Below, one piece after another: positions 32,910-44,770 of a DNA stretch of 64,000 bases. Where the stretch lies: NCBI RefSeq assembly GCF_033807715.1, contig NC_084591.1:32340590-32404589 (forward strand), in the 5' to 3' direction. Source of the DNA: Cololabis saira (Eukaryota > Chordata > Actinopteri > Beloniformes > Belonidae). A model generated the notes under the pieces. It ran no database searches, had not been told where the DNA came from, and worked only from the letters and a program-made list of their open reading frames with translations. Each line of letters opens with the position of its first letter. Within the stretch, counting starts at the first letter, position 1. Made by a program: the position numbers and the translations under genes.

Positions 32910-34330
32910 CAGTGATGAAATAAGGATCATCAAACCGTATGATGAATATGAGACATATTATAAGAATAAGCATGACAGAACTTATTTTGTAAAATTCCAC
33001 AGAACAAACAGAGCACTTCCCTGGAACTGCTTTTCAAAACAAAAGCATTCGAGGGGATTTCCAGAGAAATCTGAACGGTCCTGAAAACTATAGCTACTAA
33101 ACCCCTCAGACTGACTCAGACACACTCAGCTGATGAGCAGAGAGCAAAGAGCTTCACTTCCCTTCTGGGGTGCTGGTGAATCAGAATCACCATGAAACGC
33201 CTCACCAGTCACCAAGCACCAAGCACCAACTTTTCTGGACTATATAGAAGATGATGGACATTCAGAATCACACCGCTCACATGCCATGCTGGTGCAGTCT
33301 TTCTAGCTCTGTCCTTTAGCGCTTCCAGTCATTTTATTCATTAAGTCATTATTTTAAGTACGCTTTTACCATTGAAGCTATGATTTTTAAAAATATCTTT
33401 TCATCCTGTTCTGTTCATTCTGACATTTGTTATGATGAGCATTCATGACAGCAGAAAGTTGATAATCAGAAAAAGACCTAAAACACAGACAAGGTGTATA
33501 GGATGAAGAGCAGGAGTGCAGTGGAGGGCAAAAAGGAAGAGGTCTGGATGTTTTTTTCCCCTCACTCATCATGGGTGTGGATGGATGAGCTTGTACTACG
33601 CACAGAAGGATATTAACGTCACGATGTGTACAGTATTACCTCCTGACGATGACACACAATGCTCTCATTCCTGATGCTCTTTGGAGATTTAAGACGCCTA
33701 CAATCCAACAGTCTTAGTTTCTAACACTTTCTCATATGTTTGCAGCTTGCGCAGTAGATCAAGTGTAACTGTCTGCAGCCTGCAGGGCAGACCCCTCTCC
33801 AGTAGACGGCGGTGGTTAGTTCTACCATTAAATACATTGCGGCATGTGGACAGCGAATTCCTCCTCTTATCTGGTTTCTGGTTGCATGTTAGCTACACTG
33901 CTTACCGGTGCGGTTTCCAGTAGTATTGCTCCGTTTGCTGCACCAGTCGACAGATCTGCAAGGGCCCTGAACCCGGACAACATTACGCGCTGCGTCGAGC
34001 ATTAATGGGCCTCAAGGGGGAATTTTTATGTACCTCATCGTAAGGCCACCAACTTGTGCATAAAAGGGTATTTTTATTCTCTTTTAGTGGCAACTGCATA
34101 AGTGTATTATGGTGTTCACGACTAGCTGTAATCACTTTAGCTACACAGGGATGAGCAATATTAACTTGCCTCTAAGAAATGCTGAGTCAACCAAGGGGAG
34201 GGGCAACACACATGACCACAGACATGATAACCATAGCGAAGAGTTGACTCCCTTCTCTGTTCCAACCAACATCAAAATTACAGGTGTAAAAAACTGTTTT
34301 GGTCACAACAGGTACATTTTACACCCATGA
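32910..34330. other. Non-coding, nothing recognised
   Basis: No repeat family or exon supported. Confidence 0.4.
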
Positions 34331-34410
34331 CATGTTTATGTAACTCATCAGGTGAAATGATACTGTAAATGTGGTTTTGTGAGTGACGACTACATTTCAG
34401 TCTACATGGT

Positions 34411-34627
34411 TGTGGCAGGGTGGAGGAGCAGCCACTCAGGTGATTGGGCACAGGTGTGCCCAATCAACCTCTCCACCCTGCCTGCCTTCATAAGGAGCAG
34501 CTGCACTCCAGAGAGGGGCTGCTGCTCCTTGTTCACGTGTGGCGATGTGAGAGAATAAAGAGTTCCTGCACTAAACTCTGTGTCCTCTGTCCTGTCGATC
34601 GGCCCCAGTGGCAACGAGCTTGCTACA
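34411..34627 (+). mobile_element. Solo LTR (217 bp)
   Basis: Begins TGTGGCAGGG and ends TTGCTACA, so TG...CA. The perfect 5-bp duplication ATGGT flanks it (34406-34410 and 34628-34632). AATAAAGAG near 34554 could be a polyadenylation signal, which sets the plus orientation. No internal gag-pol: left by recombination between two LTRs. Family (Gypsy-like?) unassigned. Confidence 0.8.
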
Positions 34628-34632
34628 ATGGT

Positions 34633-35150
34633 ATCATATAGACTGTGCGTCAGGGTCAATGGGAGTAACACAAGGGTCTGTTCTTGGTCCATGGCTGTTC
34701 ACAACGTATATTAACGACCTACCAAGCTGCTGTCTGGATGTCAACTGCCAGATGTACGCTGATGACACATATGCATATCATTCATATGCAACAAGGTTAG
34801 ACCGATTATAAACTGCTTTCTATTATTGTCACGTCAAGCTGCAAAACTGCACGTGCATGCAATTATCTTTTATATTGCATCAGATCATGGATCAGATCAC
34901 AAGCTTCTTCAACCACACTGAAACCTACAATCTCAATATACAAGCAGGCACCAAAACTCCAATGAGATGGATCACTACCGTATGGTAAGAAAACACAGCC
35001 TTCTCACCTTAGAAAATCTCATGAATTGTAGTTCTCTTAGACGTTTTTTTAAATGTCTAAATAATCATGCGTCACTACTGTTTTCTGAACTGGCCACCAG
35101 GCGTCAGAGCATCCATGGAGTGACCACACGGGCCTCCAGCAGTGGTGGTC
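34633..35150 (+). pseudogene. LINE RT and C-terminal fragments (CR1/L2/Rex1 group)
   Basis: GVTQGSVLGPWLFTTYINDL and CQMYADDTYAYHS (catalytic ADD) at about 34660-34785, in a CR1/L2/Rex1-group arrangement. After a deletion, C-terminal sequence LFSELATRRQSIHGVTTRAS follows near 35078-35140. The 5' side continues left of the solo LTR, which split it. Confidence 0.75.
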
Positions 35151-35159
35151 GTTTTGTTT

Positions 35160-38100
35160 GTTTGTTTGTTGTGATGTCTGAAGCAAAATGGACATTTGCG
35201 CAGATCTGATCAGAATGTTAGCATGTATCATAGCTTAGCACGAGCTAGCCGAAGATAACACAGCTAGCTTGTGGTAAAGCTAAGGTAAGCTAAGGTGGGT
35301 GTGTTTTAAGCTACTGCCATGCCCATTTGTAAATTTTTTGGTTAATCGTAGTGGGCAGATTTAGTTCCTCCAAGATGGCCTCCATAGCCCTGAAGAATGG
35401 TCTTCAAGCCCATGGGGTGTCCATACGCAAGGGTTGACCACATGGAAGGGTTGTCCAGCTAGTGTGTCTTATGAATGCATGAGCCGGCGCTGACACAGTA
35501 CTTCAGTGTGCACAATTATTCCTTCAATCTGGCATCATCCCGTTGTCCTACAGATTCTCATCTACGTTTGTGCGTCTATAGATTTTGGCATAAACCTTTG
35601 CAGGGGAACGTTAATAACCTCAGAGGTCCGGGAATACCAAGGTCCTGAGAGGTTCTGATTCAACAGGCCAGATGTGCACGTGGGTCGGCAGCAGCCAGTT
35701 TGAGTTTAGGTCCACTAATTGGCCGTTTGTCCACTTCCTCAAGGAAATTTGCTCCAACTCAGGAAGTCGTTAACTTCAAAGGGCTGTGTGCGTGTGTGTG
35801 TGCACGTGTAGCATCAGCCATGTTAGGTTGCTGGTTTACTGTCATGTTTTCAATGACGAGTCCTATGCATTTTCCTTTTCAGTCACATTAACGCAATCAA
35901 GTTTTTTTATCTGATAAAACAGCCAAAAAAAGGTTAAAAAAACAACAACACCTGGGCAATCCACAGTACCCCCGTCACTTCCTCCATAGAATGTACCGTA
36001 AGTGGATATGTCTCAGCCAGGTTCTGTGAATCACTATCATTGATTGTTGACACCATTTACACCATGCTCAGATTTAGACCTCAAGAGTCTCCACAACCCT
36101 AAATCTCGCCCACACTCCCTCATTGTGCAAGCGGCTGGCGGCTCTACTCACTCAGGATCATGGAAGGGTTGCAGGCTCTGGGAGATACAAATGACAACGG
36201 ACAACTGTTTTCAGCACCTTGGAAGAGGTTTGGACTCAGAAGGGCAGATTAACGGATTTTAGACCCAAATCTGGGAGCATGTGGAGTCCTCATCACCATC
36301 AACACCACACGTATTAAACTCAAGCGCATCCAGCCAACCATCTCAACTCTGGGTTGAGTGTCGGACCAGACCATGTGGCCGTTCCCGACCTCCATTGACC
36401 TCTATGTTCAAATGTCCAACATTACAGCACGAATATTTACGGTCTGAAACAAAAACAGTTTTTGTTGTATAAGAATATAAGTTACATTTTATTTACAATT
36501 AACGTTATGCTTGTTTATTCAATAAGTCTTTGTATTCTATTGATAATTAGTATTTGATGAATCACCACACATTATCCTTTACTTAAATACGTTCCACTGT
36601 AGCATTTGTTAGCATGTCTGGGCCACCTTCCTGGGGGACATCTTTGAAACCTTACCAGGATTCTTCCCTGAAATACCGACACAGAGGTTGAACATAACAG
36701 ATTAAGCTCTGATTTGTTCTTCAGTTGGGACCGAGCGGGCGGGCGGTTTGTCTGAGGTTCGGTCTGAGGCTCTGTATCGGTTTCATGGAGCCTGTTAGAC
36801 TGGAGCTGATCATCACCTGAACCAGGTCATTCCACAGCGAGTCCTGCCACCACACAATGGCCTCTCTGTTTCCCTGAGAGCGCCGCTACGTTCCTGGTAC
36901 GTTCCCACACTCGGCCTCAACACACTTCTGTCACCCTCGACAACAATATTTGGGTCTACCCCCCCTGGATCACCATCAAACAGGAGGCTGGACTCGTTTC
37001 TGCATTCTGGCATCCAAATTATTTCAACAATGTGGTGATTCCACATCCAGATAGACGACCTGCAACATGTCATGACATGGAGGTGGAGGGATGATTTATG
37101 CTGCAGACTTATGCTTCTTTATAAGTTTGAAGTTAATCCAGTCGTTACGAGACGAGGAACACTGGCAGACACCTGAGACCAGTCTCATGTCCGTTTAGGA
37201 GGTGCCTTGATCAGTCGCAGTCAGCTAAGCCAGAAGGGTTTGAACACAGCATCGCATGTCAGTTAATTACCGCAAAGAGGGTGTTGGACCTCGAAGGTAA
37301 CAACCCCGCTGGGTTCAGTCTGTAGTCATTTAGATCAGAGGGGAGGGGAACTGTGACCTCACAGAGCATGATGATTACAGATAATGATGTAATAAGGGCT
37401 CGCCATTGGCTGAGCCGACTGTCAATCACTCATATTAGACAAACTTAATGGTTTACATAAACAGGCGTGGTAGACAAGATGAACCCCCTCAGAGTTGTCA
37501 TTCCCTTCATTGCTCTGAAAGCCTGCACAGGAAATGACCGATTAACTTTCTGTTCTGAACTGCCGTTCTGTTGGTGATACCAAGCTACTAGGCTGGAAAA
37601 GCTCACCAGGACTGCTGGGACATGTTCTTTATGCACATGTGGAGAGAACTTTGTCACACATGACCATATGAAGCTCTTAACAAGTCTTCCGGTAGAAGTG
37701 CAGAAGCAGGTTATTAGACCCAAACGAAAACGACAAACCACCGCAGCAAACTCTGGACCTTACCTCAGGAAATGGCCAGAAAAGCAGCAGTAAGGCCCAG
37801 AACTGTCGGATTTCTGACCCGGATCTCAGGGCTACACAACTGCAGCTGCAGTACCACTGTTTAAGTAGAGAGATATCTCAAAGGACGGTGGTTTCGGAGT
37901 GGGTCTCCGTATAGGTCGGCGCTAAAAGCCCAACCGTCTATTGGAAAGGAAAATACGTTGTTAAACCATCATGAGCCTTGTACCACTTGTGCCGCGCCGT
38001 CAGGTGTTGTTTACAGCAGTTAAACCCACCCACTTTTACCCGTAATAAAAAGTTCATTTATTTCTTTATATTTATAGCGATGGGGAACTCTGACCTTGTC

Positions 38101-38610
38101 TGGTGGTCTGGCCGTCTGTCAGAGGTCCCACCAGTTATTAAACAACACACGTGCAGGGAAACACAGCTGTAGGACAGTCGCCAATGAGACACAACCACAA
38201 AAAAAAGGGTGGTGTCTAGCGCGTGACTCCGCCCCCAGAAGCAGCTGCTATGACCAGAAGTGTACAGATGTGGTTGAACCGGGAGCAGCTGTTCTGGACT
38301 TAATCATGTTTTGCTAAATCAGATGTTTGAGACCTCAGAAAACTGGGAACCTTCATGTGCGGTGTTGTTCCACCATAGAACCGTTCAACTGATGACGTTT
38401 AGGGTCGTGGTTCTGTTAAGAACTCTCTTATGTTCTCATGTGAATCAACATCTACGCCAAAGGTTCTCCAGAACCATCACGGTTCTACAGGACTTTTACA
38501 CCCATATGACTCACATCACAGCAGGTACTGCACCTGAGGGGGAACGGCAGAGTGGCAAAACCAGAACCAGGAGCAGAAAACCTCCTTCAACCCTGAGAAA
38601 GCTGAGACCG
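35160..38610. other. 3.4 kb without a recognisable gene
   Basis: Holds a short CATAGCTTAGC(A)CGAGCTAGC motif near 35228-35248 with a relative at 58914-58935. Otherwise no repeat or exon that I can name. Confidence 0.4.
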
Positions 38611-38616
38611 ACCCAG

Positions 38617-39166
38617 ACCAGATCAGAACCGACCAGACCAGACCAGAAGAGACCAGACCAGAACAGAACAGAACAGAACTGATCAGAACAGACCAGACCA
38701 GAACAGAACAGAACAGAACAGAACAGAACAGATCAGAACAGAACTGATCAGACCAGAACAGACCAGACCAGACCAGACCAGAACAGAACAGACCAGAACA
38801 GAACAGAACAGATCAGATCAGAACAGAACTGATCAGAACAGACCAGACCAGAACAGAACAGAACAGAACAGAACAGAACAGAACAGAACAGAACAGAACA
38901 GATCAGAACAGAACTGATCAGACCAGAACAGACCAGACCAGACCAGACCAGACCAGAACAGAACAGACCAGAACAGAACAGAACAGAACAGAACAGAACA
39001 GAACAGAACTGATCAGACCAGACCAGACCAGACCAGACCAGACCAGACCAGACCAGACCAGACCAGACCAGACCAGACCAGACCAGAACAGAACAGAACA
39101 GACCAGAACAGACCAGTACAGAACAGAACAGAACTGATCAGACCAGAACAGAACAGAACTGATCAG
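38617..39166. repeat. (CAGAM)n pentanucleotide array, about 550 bp
   Basis: Units CAGAC and CAGAA in blocks, with CTGAT interruptions that recur, giving a higher-order pattern: CAGAACTGATCAGA blocks appear repeatedly. Open frames on either strand are artefacts. Confidence 0.95.
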
Positions 39167-39169
39167 ACC

Positions 39170-39420
39170 GGTAAACCAGCAGGTTGTAGTGACGTACATG
39201 TTCTCCGCGGGGCTCCTCTGTCCGTCTGCAGCCCGGACCGGATACCATGAGTCCCTGCAGGTCCAGACGGAGTTCTCGGACCACTTGTCACTCCACCCGC
39301 CTTTAAGTCCACTCCTGCGAGCACTGCGATCCTCCACTCTCCGCTACATTTAAACTGGGTCAGCTGGCCCACGTTACCGCACAAACCTCCGCTCCACTCC
39401 TTCAAAGTAAAAGCTTCTCA
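39170..39420 (-). promoter_or_regulatory. GC-rich, CpG-containing patch; possible distal promoter/first exon
   Basis: The only clearly CpG-enriched non-repeat patch between 12 and 45 kb. On the minus strand it could hold an untranslated first exon for the downstream ripor1 exons; a GTACGT donor-like site follows near 39195-39200. Purely positional and compositional; no core promoter motif is seen. Confidence 0.2.
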
Positions 39421-39702
39421 GGAACCGATCATACTGCTCTTAATCCCCTGAAGACAAACGCAGTTGTTGCAGAATGCATTGGTAATAAATATGTAGAAAA
39501 CTATAATGAAATCAGAATCAGAATCTGGCCAAGTCAGGTCAAACAAGACATGGAATTTAATGTGATTTTCGCTCACTGTACAGTAAATAGGCAAATGACA
39601 GCTCTTATTAAGATATACAATTTTTTTTTTTTAAGTGAAAGGTGCAGCAGTATGAGGTAGTCGTGGTTATTGAAAGGTGCATTGTTACAGCATATGATTG
39701 TG

Positions 39703-39704
<2 letters not shown>

Positions 39705-39733
<29 letters not shown>
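39705..39733. repeat. (ATT)n microsatellite
   Basis: Nine to ten TTA units. Confidence 0.9.
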
Positions 39734-39734
<1 letters not shown>

Positions 39735-40182
39735 AAAAGAGCCATATCAAATTCCACCCATGACCAGCCCCCTCCCAAGCCAGACCCCATAGGGCCTATG
39801 TTATAAAATATAATATTCAAATAAGGAAATCTTGGTGGAAAGTGGTGCTTTGTCATTATGGCGTGTTTTATTAAAAGTAGGTCAATATCAATTTCATTAA
39901 GTTTGCACAATGCATGGTTTCAAAATGAACTTGCATTCAAAATAATATTTCTTTATCTGAATATTATATTTAACATTCACAATTACTAAATCTGGAGACA
40001 ATTAATACATAATTCATATGTAAACTAGATATATTCAAATGTATAATACAAATGTATTATATTTACATAAGTCTTCGTCTTTGAGTGCAAAATACATTTT
40101 GAAAACCCCCACATTTTCAAATTGTGCGGCCCTCTCCATACAGTCCTTTTGCAGATGTGGCCCCCGGCCGAATCTAGTTGAA

Positions 40183-40900
40183 TAAGATAAGATAAGATAA
40201 GATAAGATAAGATATCCTTTATTTTCTCCCTCAGTGGGGAAACTTATTTGTTGTCAGCAGTACACACATATAGGGGAGGGGTAAAAAGACTGAAAAGTCA
40301 GAAATAAAAAATATATAAAAAATACAAAAGATATGTATAAAATATAAAATATGAACACAGGATATGAACAGTATATACAGTTAAACAGTGCAAAAAAAGC
40401 AGGTGGAGTGTTGTGAGGTAGATTGGCAGATATTGCACAGCTTATGTTATTGCACATATTATTGTCATATTATTGTCTGTTGGCTACTGAGAGCAGGCGT
40501 GGTTATATAGTCTGATGGCAGCGGGGAGGAAGGACCTGCGATGCCTCTCGGTGGTGCATCGTGGGTGACGAAGCCGGTCGCTGATGTAGCTCTCCAGGGC
40601 TCTGACAGTCTCATGAAGGGGGTGGGAGACATTGTCCATGATGGAGGACAGCTTAGCCACCATCCTCCTCTCCCCCACCACCTCCACCCGGTCCAGACTG
40701 CAGCCCAGGACAGAGCCGGTTTTCCTCACCACCTTGTCCAGTCTCTTCCTCTCTGCTGCAGTGATGCTGCTGCTCCAGCAGACCACACCATAAAAGATGG
40801 CCGACGCCACCACAGAGTCATAAAAGGTCCTCAGGAGGCCGTCCCTCACTCCGAAGGACCTCAGTCTGCGCAGCAGGTGGAGTCGGCTTTGGCCCTTTTT
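40183..40900 (-). pseudogene. LINE C-terminal fragment (CR1/Rex1 group) with (TTATC)n tail
   Basis: The minus strand reads AGVYKKGQSRLHLLRRLRSF, LRTFYDSVVASAIFYGVVCW, AAERKRLDKVVRK, NVSHPLHETVRALES and HRRSFLPAAIRLYN to a stop at 40484. Then comes a 3' UTR (CCCACTGAGGG) and a (GATAA)n tail at 40183-40212. This is the usual end of a fish CR1/Rex1-type LINE. It is 5'-truncated at about 40900, where a plus-strand LINE begins. Confidence 0.85.
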
Positions 40901-40904
40901 GTAT

Positions 40905-41082
40905 ACCCCTGCCATAGGCCAAATCTCGCCTATATCCAAAAAGAAAATAAATGCATCCTCTGTCCACACCAAGAATAGACTGGAGGGCATTGTGCGAACA
41001 GCCAGTCATCTCATAGGCCTCGAACAGGAGCCTGTGTTCTGCACCATGTCAGATCCCGGCAGAGGGCCAGGAGGATGGTGAT
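40905..41082 (+). pseudogene. LINE C-terminal fragment, part 1 (split by two hAT elements)
   Basis: Reads NRLEGIVRTASHLIGLEQEP, and after a frame change HHVRSRQRARRMV, up to the first hAT. The frame continues beyond it at 41843 with MVRDPSHPAHSLFTPLPSGH. This is a LINE C-terminus of the DPSHPxHxLFxxLPSGRRxR type. Confidence 0.75.
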
Positions 41083-41842
41083 CAGTACTCGAGTTGTGAA
41101 AAAAAATCAGGGGGGATGGTGGATTTTTATCACATGGGGACAGATCATTTGTGCTGATTACAAATAATATAATATATTACAAATAGTAGCACTGACCAAA
41201 ACACCTGCAGAAATACTGCAGGAATGACATAGCAGCAGTTAAATGCAGCCTTCTGTAAGCTTTAAATATCCACTGGGCTTACATCAAATACATCAAAACA
41301 CAACAATAAAAAACTGTTTTCTGAACTTATCAAAATGACTCTGTCCTTCACAGGATAAGTAAAATGGATCACTGCAAAAACTCAAAATAAGAATATTTGT
41401 CCTATTTCTAGTTAAAATGCCTCATTTTAGTAAATAAATCTTATTACACTTAAAACAAGACTCATCACTGAAAAAAACAACAATTTTCACCTGTTTCAAG
41501 TAAATTTTCACTTGAAATAAGTAGAAAAATCTGCCAGTGGAACAAGATTTTTTTGCTTGTAATGAGAAGATAAATCTTGTCCCACTGGCAGATTTTCCTA
41601 CTTATTTCAAGTGAAAATTTACTTGAAACAGGTGAAAATTGTTGTTTTTGAGAAAATTGTCAAATAAGTTATTTTTCTGGTGATGACTCTAAATGTTGAA
41701 ATAGCAGTAAAACCACATTAATTGATGAAATGACATAAGAGATGGAAAGGGGGGATGGCAGTTTTACAGGGGGGGTGATTTTGACCGTTTTTATTTCAGG
41801 GGGGATGCCATCCCCCCTCACCCCCCCTCAACTTGAGTACTG
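41083..41842. mobile_element. Non-autonomous hAT element 1
   Basis: CAGTACTCGAGTTG and CAACTTGAGTACTG form the ends. ATGGTGAT and ATGGTGAG (7 of 8) flank it, fitting an 8-bp hAT duplication. Subterminal GGGGGGATGG blocks on both sides. The interior holds a long palindrome (41476-41650) and no transposase. Confidence 0.85.
41476..41650. repeat. Large near-perfect palindrome inside hAT element 1
   Basis: Arms of about 75 bp: AACAACAATTTTCACCTGTT ... CAGTGGAACAAGAT against ATCTTGTCCCACTGG ... AACAGGTGAAAATTGTTGTT, with a spacer of about 20 bp. It may be a further nested foldback element. Confidence 0.85.
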
Positions 41843-41959
41843 ATGGTGAGGGACCCATCTCACCCAGCTCACTCCCTGTTCACTCCCCTCCCATCAGGTC
41901 ACAGGTGCAGGTCCATCAGAACCAAAACCACCAGGCACTTGAACAGGTTCCCCCCCAGG
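41843..41959 (+). pseudogene. LINE C-terminal fragment, part 2
   Basis: Frame-consistent with part 1: MVRDPSHPAHSLFTPLPSGH, then RCRSIRTKTTRHLNRFPP, interrupted at 41960 by the second hAT element. Confidence 0.8.
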
Positions 41960-43198
41960 CAGAGGTGGACAGAGTACTCTACCTCAGTACTTGAGTAAGA
42001 GTACAAATACTACTGGTCAAAATTTACTCCGTTACAAGTAAAAGTAGCTCAGTCAAAATATTACTCGAGTAAGAGTAGAAAAGTACTTGCTTTTAAAGGT
42101 ACTTAAGTATCCAAAAGTAAATGCTTTTAAATTTACTTTAAGTAAAAGTAAGAGTAAGAGTAAGAGTAAATTTCTTATTTTCCACATCAGTAAATTACTG
42201 TATTTTTTCTAAATTAATTTAAAGGAGCTTGAGGCTCCTTTTAAGAAATGAGACTCTCTAGCGCCACCCTTCACCACGACGGCCGTCGGGGGTACTGCAG
42301 CCAACAGTGAAGCCGGCACGGGAGAACGGGGAGAACGCGCATGCAGCGTCATGTGACGTCACATCCGCAGGACAGCGCGGGAAATTCGGGGCACAATTGC
42401 AGCACATTTTGCAGCACACAGCCTGTTCAAGGCAACGGAGAGATACACTAGAGGGCTCATTCTTTTGGGTTTGGAACGCTTCATCTGACATTATTACTAG
42501 AAAACTTAAAATGTATACGGATTTTTTTCATAAATCCTGCCACAATCCGGCCTCAAGCTCGGATCTTTTAACTTTTGTTTCTGAGAATTAACTCTTTGAA
42601 ACCAGCTGCACTGATGTGCTGCTTTTAGAACCACAATGTTGTATAAAACCTGCACAAACACCAAAAACTAATCAAATGAATGGGATCATAAGAGGACAGC
42701 AGATGATGCAGAGTTTATTAACAATCATGAACTGAAACCAAATGAACCTGCACCATCCAACTAAGTCTGGATCCCCCTCAAAGACCACTGCTTTACAAAA
42801 AACTACATCTCTGCTTTCAATAACTCAATGTTGAAGTCACTTAACTTTACAGGAAGGACATGTACCAGTACAATATAGCAATATAGAGTATAACAAACTG
42901 TCTCCTCATGTCTGTCTGAGAGCGTGCACTGTGATAGGTCTCCTCCTTTGACAAAAACAGCTTGTGTCCAATAGGATTTTAGGGAAGAAGAAAAAAGAGC
43001 AGACCTGAAAGTAACGAGTACTTTTCAGCCTTCCTAGAAATTTACTCGAGTAAAAGTAAAAATATTTGTCTTGGAAATGTATTCAAGTAAGAGTAATAGG
43101 TACCAAAGAAATCTAATACTCAAGTAAAGTACAAATCCTCTGGATATGTACTTAAGTACAGTACTCAAGTAAATTTACTCCGTTACTGTCCACCACTG
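41960..43198. mobile_element. Non-autonomous hAT element 2
   Basis: The left end CAGAGGTGGACAGAGTAC and the inverse of the right end (CAGTGGTGGACAGTAACG) match. A perfect 8-bp duplication CCCCCAGG flanks it (41952-41959 and 43199-43206). Both ends are rich in ACTCAAGTAAAAGTA repeats. The 700-bp core has open frames but nothing like a transposase. Confidence 0.92.
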
Positions 43199-43325
43199 CC
43201 CCCAGGACACCACCCTCTTAAGGCATCTTAGCCCCCCCGCTTCTAAAAGACACTTAAAGAACGCTTTTATTTCATTATTCATTCCTGCCATCCTGTAAAG
43301 ACTCTCGGCCATTGTACATATTACA
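43199..43325 (+). pseudogene. LINE C-terminal fragment, part 3
   Basis: After one copy of the duplication the frame continues through RHLSPPASKRHLKNAFISLF to a stop near 43300. Together with parts 1 and 2 this is the end of one LINE reading frame. Confidence 0.7.
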
Positions 43326-43411
43326 TACATATGATTTTTTACTTGCTTATTATATTTTTTCTATTTTTATTTCTAATTGTTATTTTATTGCTCTGTGTTT
43401 TTACCAGGTCA

Positions 43412-43456
43412 AATTCGTGTGTACATTGTACATTGTACATTGTACATTGTACACCT
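43412..43456. repeat. (TACATTG)n heptanucleotide repeat
   Basis: GTACATT repeated about four and a half times; each unit is partly self-complementary (TGTACA). Confidence 0.85.
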
Positions 43457-43644
43457 TGGTTACCTTTCCCCTCCATATATACCTGGATATCACACCTTCT
43501 AGTTTCTTTAAAAAAATGAAGTCGGAATTGACATGGGAATTGTTTGAAACAGGTAGATAAATAGCGGCAGCAAGTTCATCTTTATACAATTCACGCACCC
43601 TAAGAAATGGGTAGTTGAATTCATCTTTCCAGGTCCTTCTCTCC

Positions 43645-43805
43645 TACCGTCTCACCTACCCTCTCATATACCCTCTCATCTCCCCTCTCATATACCCTCT
43701 CACCTACCCTCTCATATACCCTCTCATCTCCCCTCTCATATACCCTCTCACCTACCCTCTCATATACCCTATCATCTACCCTTTCATCTACTCTCTCATC
43801 CACCA
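43645..43805. repeat. Minisatellite of 15-bp units in a 30/45-bp higher-order pattern
   Basis: Alternating CTCTCATATACC, CTCTCATCTCCC and CTCTCACCTACC units, about ten in all. Confidence 0.9.
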
Positions 43806-43809
43806 GAGT

Positions 43810-44450
43810 AAACCCCTACGTACAGACTCCAAGTTATGGATCTAAGAGTAAGTTAATTCCATCTTCTGACTCTTGATAGTCCATAGTGGGATGAGATCCT
43901 GTGTACATTTGAAGGGCCTTTGTCTGTTTACTTGTGAGGAAATCAACACAGACAGTTTTATTTGAAAATTAGACATTTGTTACCCTCCCCAGCTATTTTT
44001 TTTTATATGGGGATCAGCATCTTGTGTTGTTTTAAAGTTTCTATCTGAATCTTATCATTTACACTTGTATAAAACTTGCAGTGAACAAGAAATCAGTGCT
44101 TGAAAAAACTCTTAATCACCTCAAACATTCCAGAAACCAAACTATAAAACTACTTTTATTTGATATCAGTGTCACTTAAAGTATGAACTCATTTCCTCTT
44201 GAACGTTTATGTGTTTGTTTGTGTCAGATACAACTTCAGTGTTTTCTAGCGCCCCCATGTGGAGCAGTTGCTGAGCTGTGGATGTTTCCACCAGGACACG
44301 CTGTGGCTCAGGAGATGATGGACCATAATCCAGCCTTTAGATGGTTGATGCTTCTGTGGAATCTTCACAGCCAGTAGAAAAAGCTGAATCCATGAATCCA
44401 CATCACTCCAAGAGTGATCAATCAGAAAGAAGGGATGATAATCCCTGTTT
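43810..44450. other. Non-coding; weak CTCF-like match
   Basis: AGCGCCCCCATGTGG at 44249-44263 is, on the minus strand, a 12-of-14 match to the CTCF core. No gene. Confidence 0.3.
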
Positions 44451-44454
44451 CTTA

Positions 44455-44770
44455 ATGCAATGATAATACCACATATCACCTACTACTGTATAACAAGCTG
44501 GGAAATGGCATGTAAATCCACACTAAAGCCTATTGAGATTGCATACAAACAGTCATTGAAAATTCTAGATAAAAAGTCCAACACGTACCACCATTGTGCA
44601 ATCTTGAAAAAATATGAACTTTTGAGGTGGGACAATATAATTAAATACTCAGATTGCATCCTTGTATATAAAATCATCCATGGTCTGGCTCCACCTCCAT
44701 TAAATATATTTATAAAGAAAAACATGAGCAGGTTAACCAGAGCAGGATCTAGAGGTGACTGTATTGTCCC
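44455..44770 (+). pseudogene. LINE C-terminal reading frame, left half (split by the BEL element)
   Basis: The frame at 44460 reads IIPHITYYCITSWEMACKST, KQSLKILDKKSN, KYELLRWDNIIKYSDCILVY and KIIHGLAPPPLN, ending SRGDCIVP at the LTR. This is the segment after the RT in CR1/L2-group LINEs, related to the copy at 34633-35150. Confidence 0.85.
44766..44770. other. Target-site duplication GTCCC (left)
   Basis: GTCCC directly before the left LTR; the identical GTCCC follows the right LTR at 52182-52186. Five bp is usual for BEL/Pao elements. Confidence 0.95.

Noticed and set aside
38918..39337. 139-residue minus-strand frame rich in Val/Leu/Cys/Trp
   Set aside because: Mostly the CAGAM array read in one frame; resembles a membrane protein only by repeat composition.
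40541..40978. 145-residue plus-strand frame
   Set aside because: Antisense to the LINE C-terminal frame on the minus strand, which has clear family motifs.
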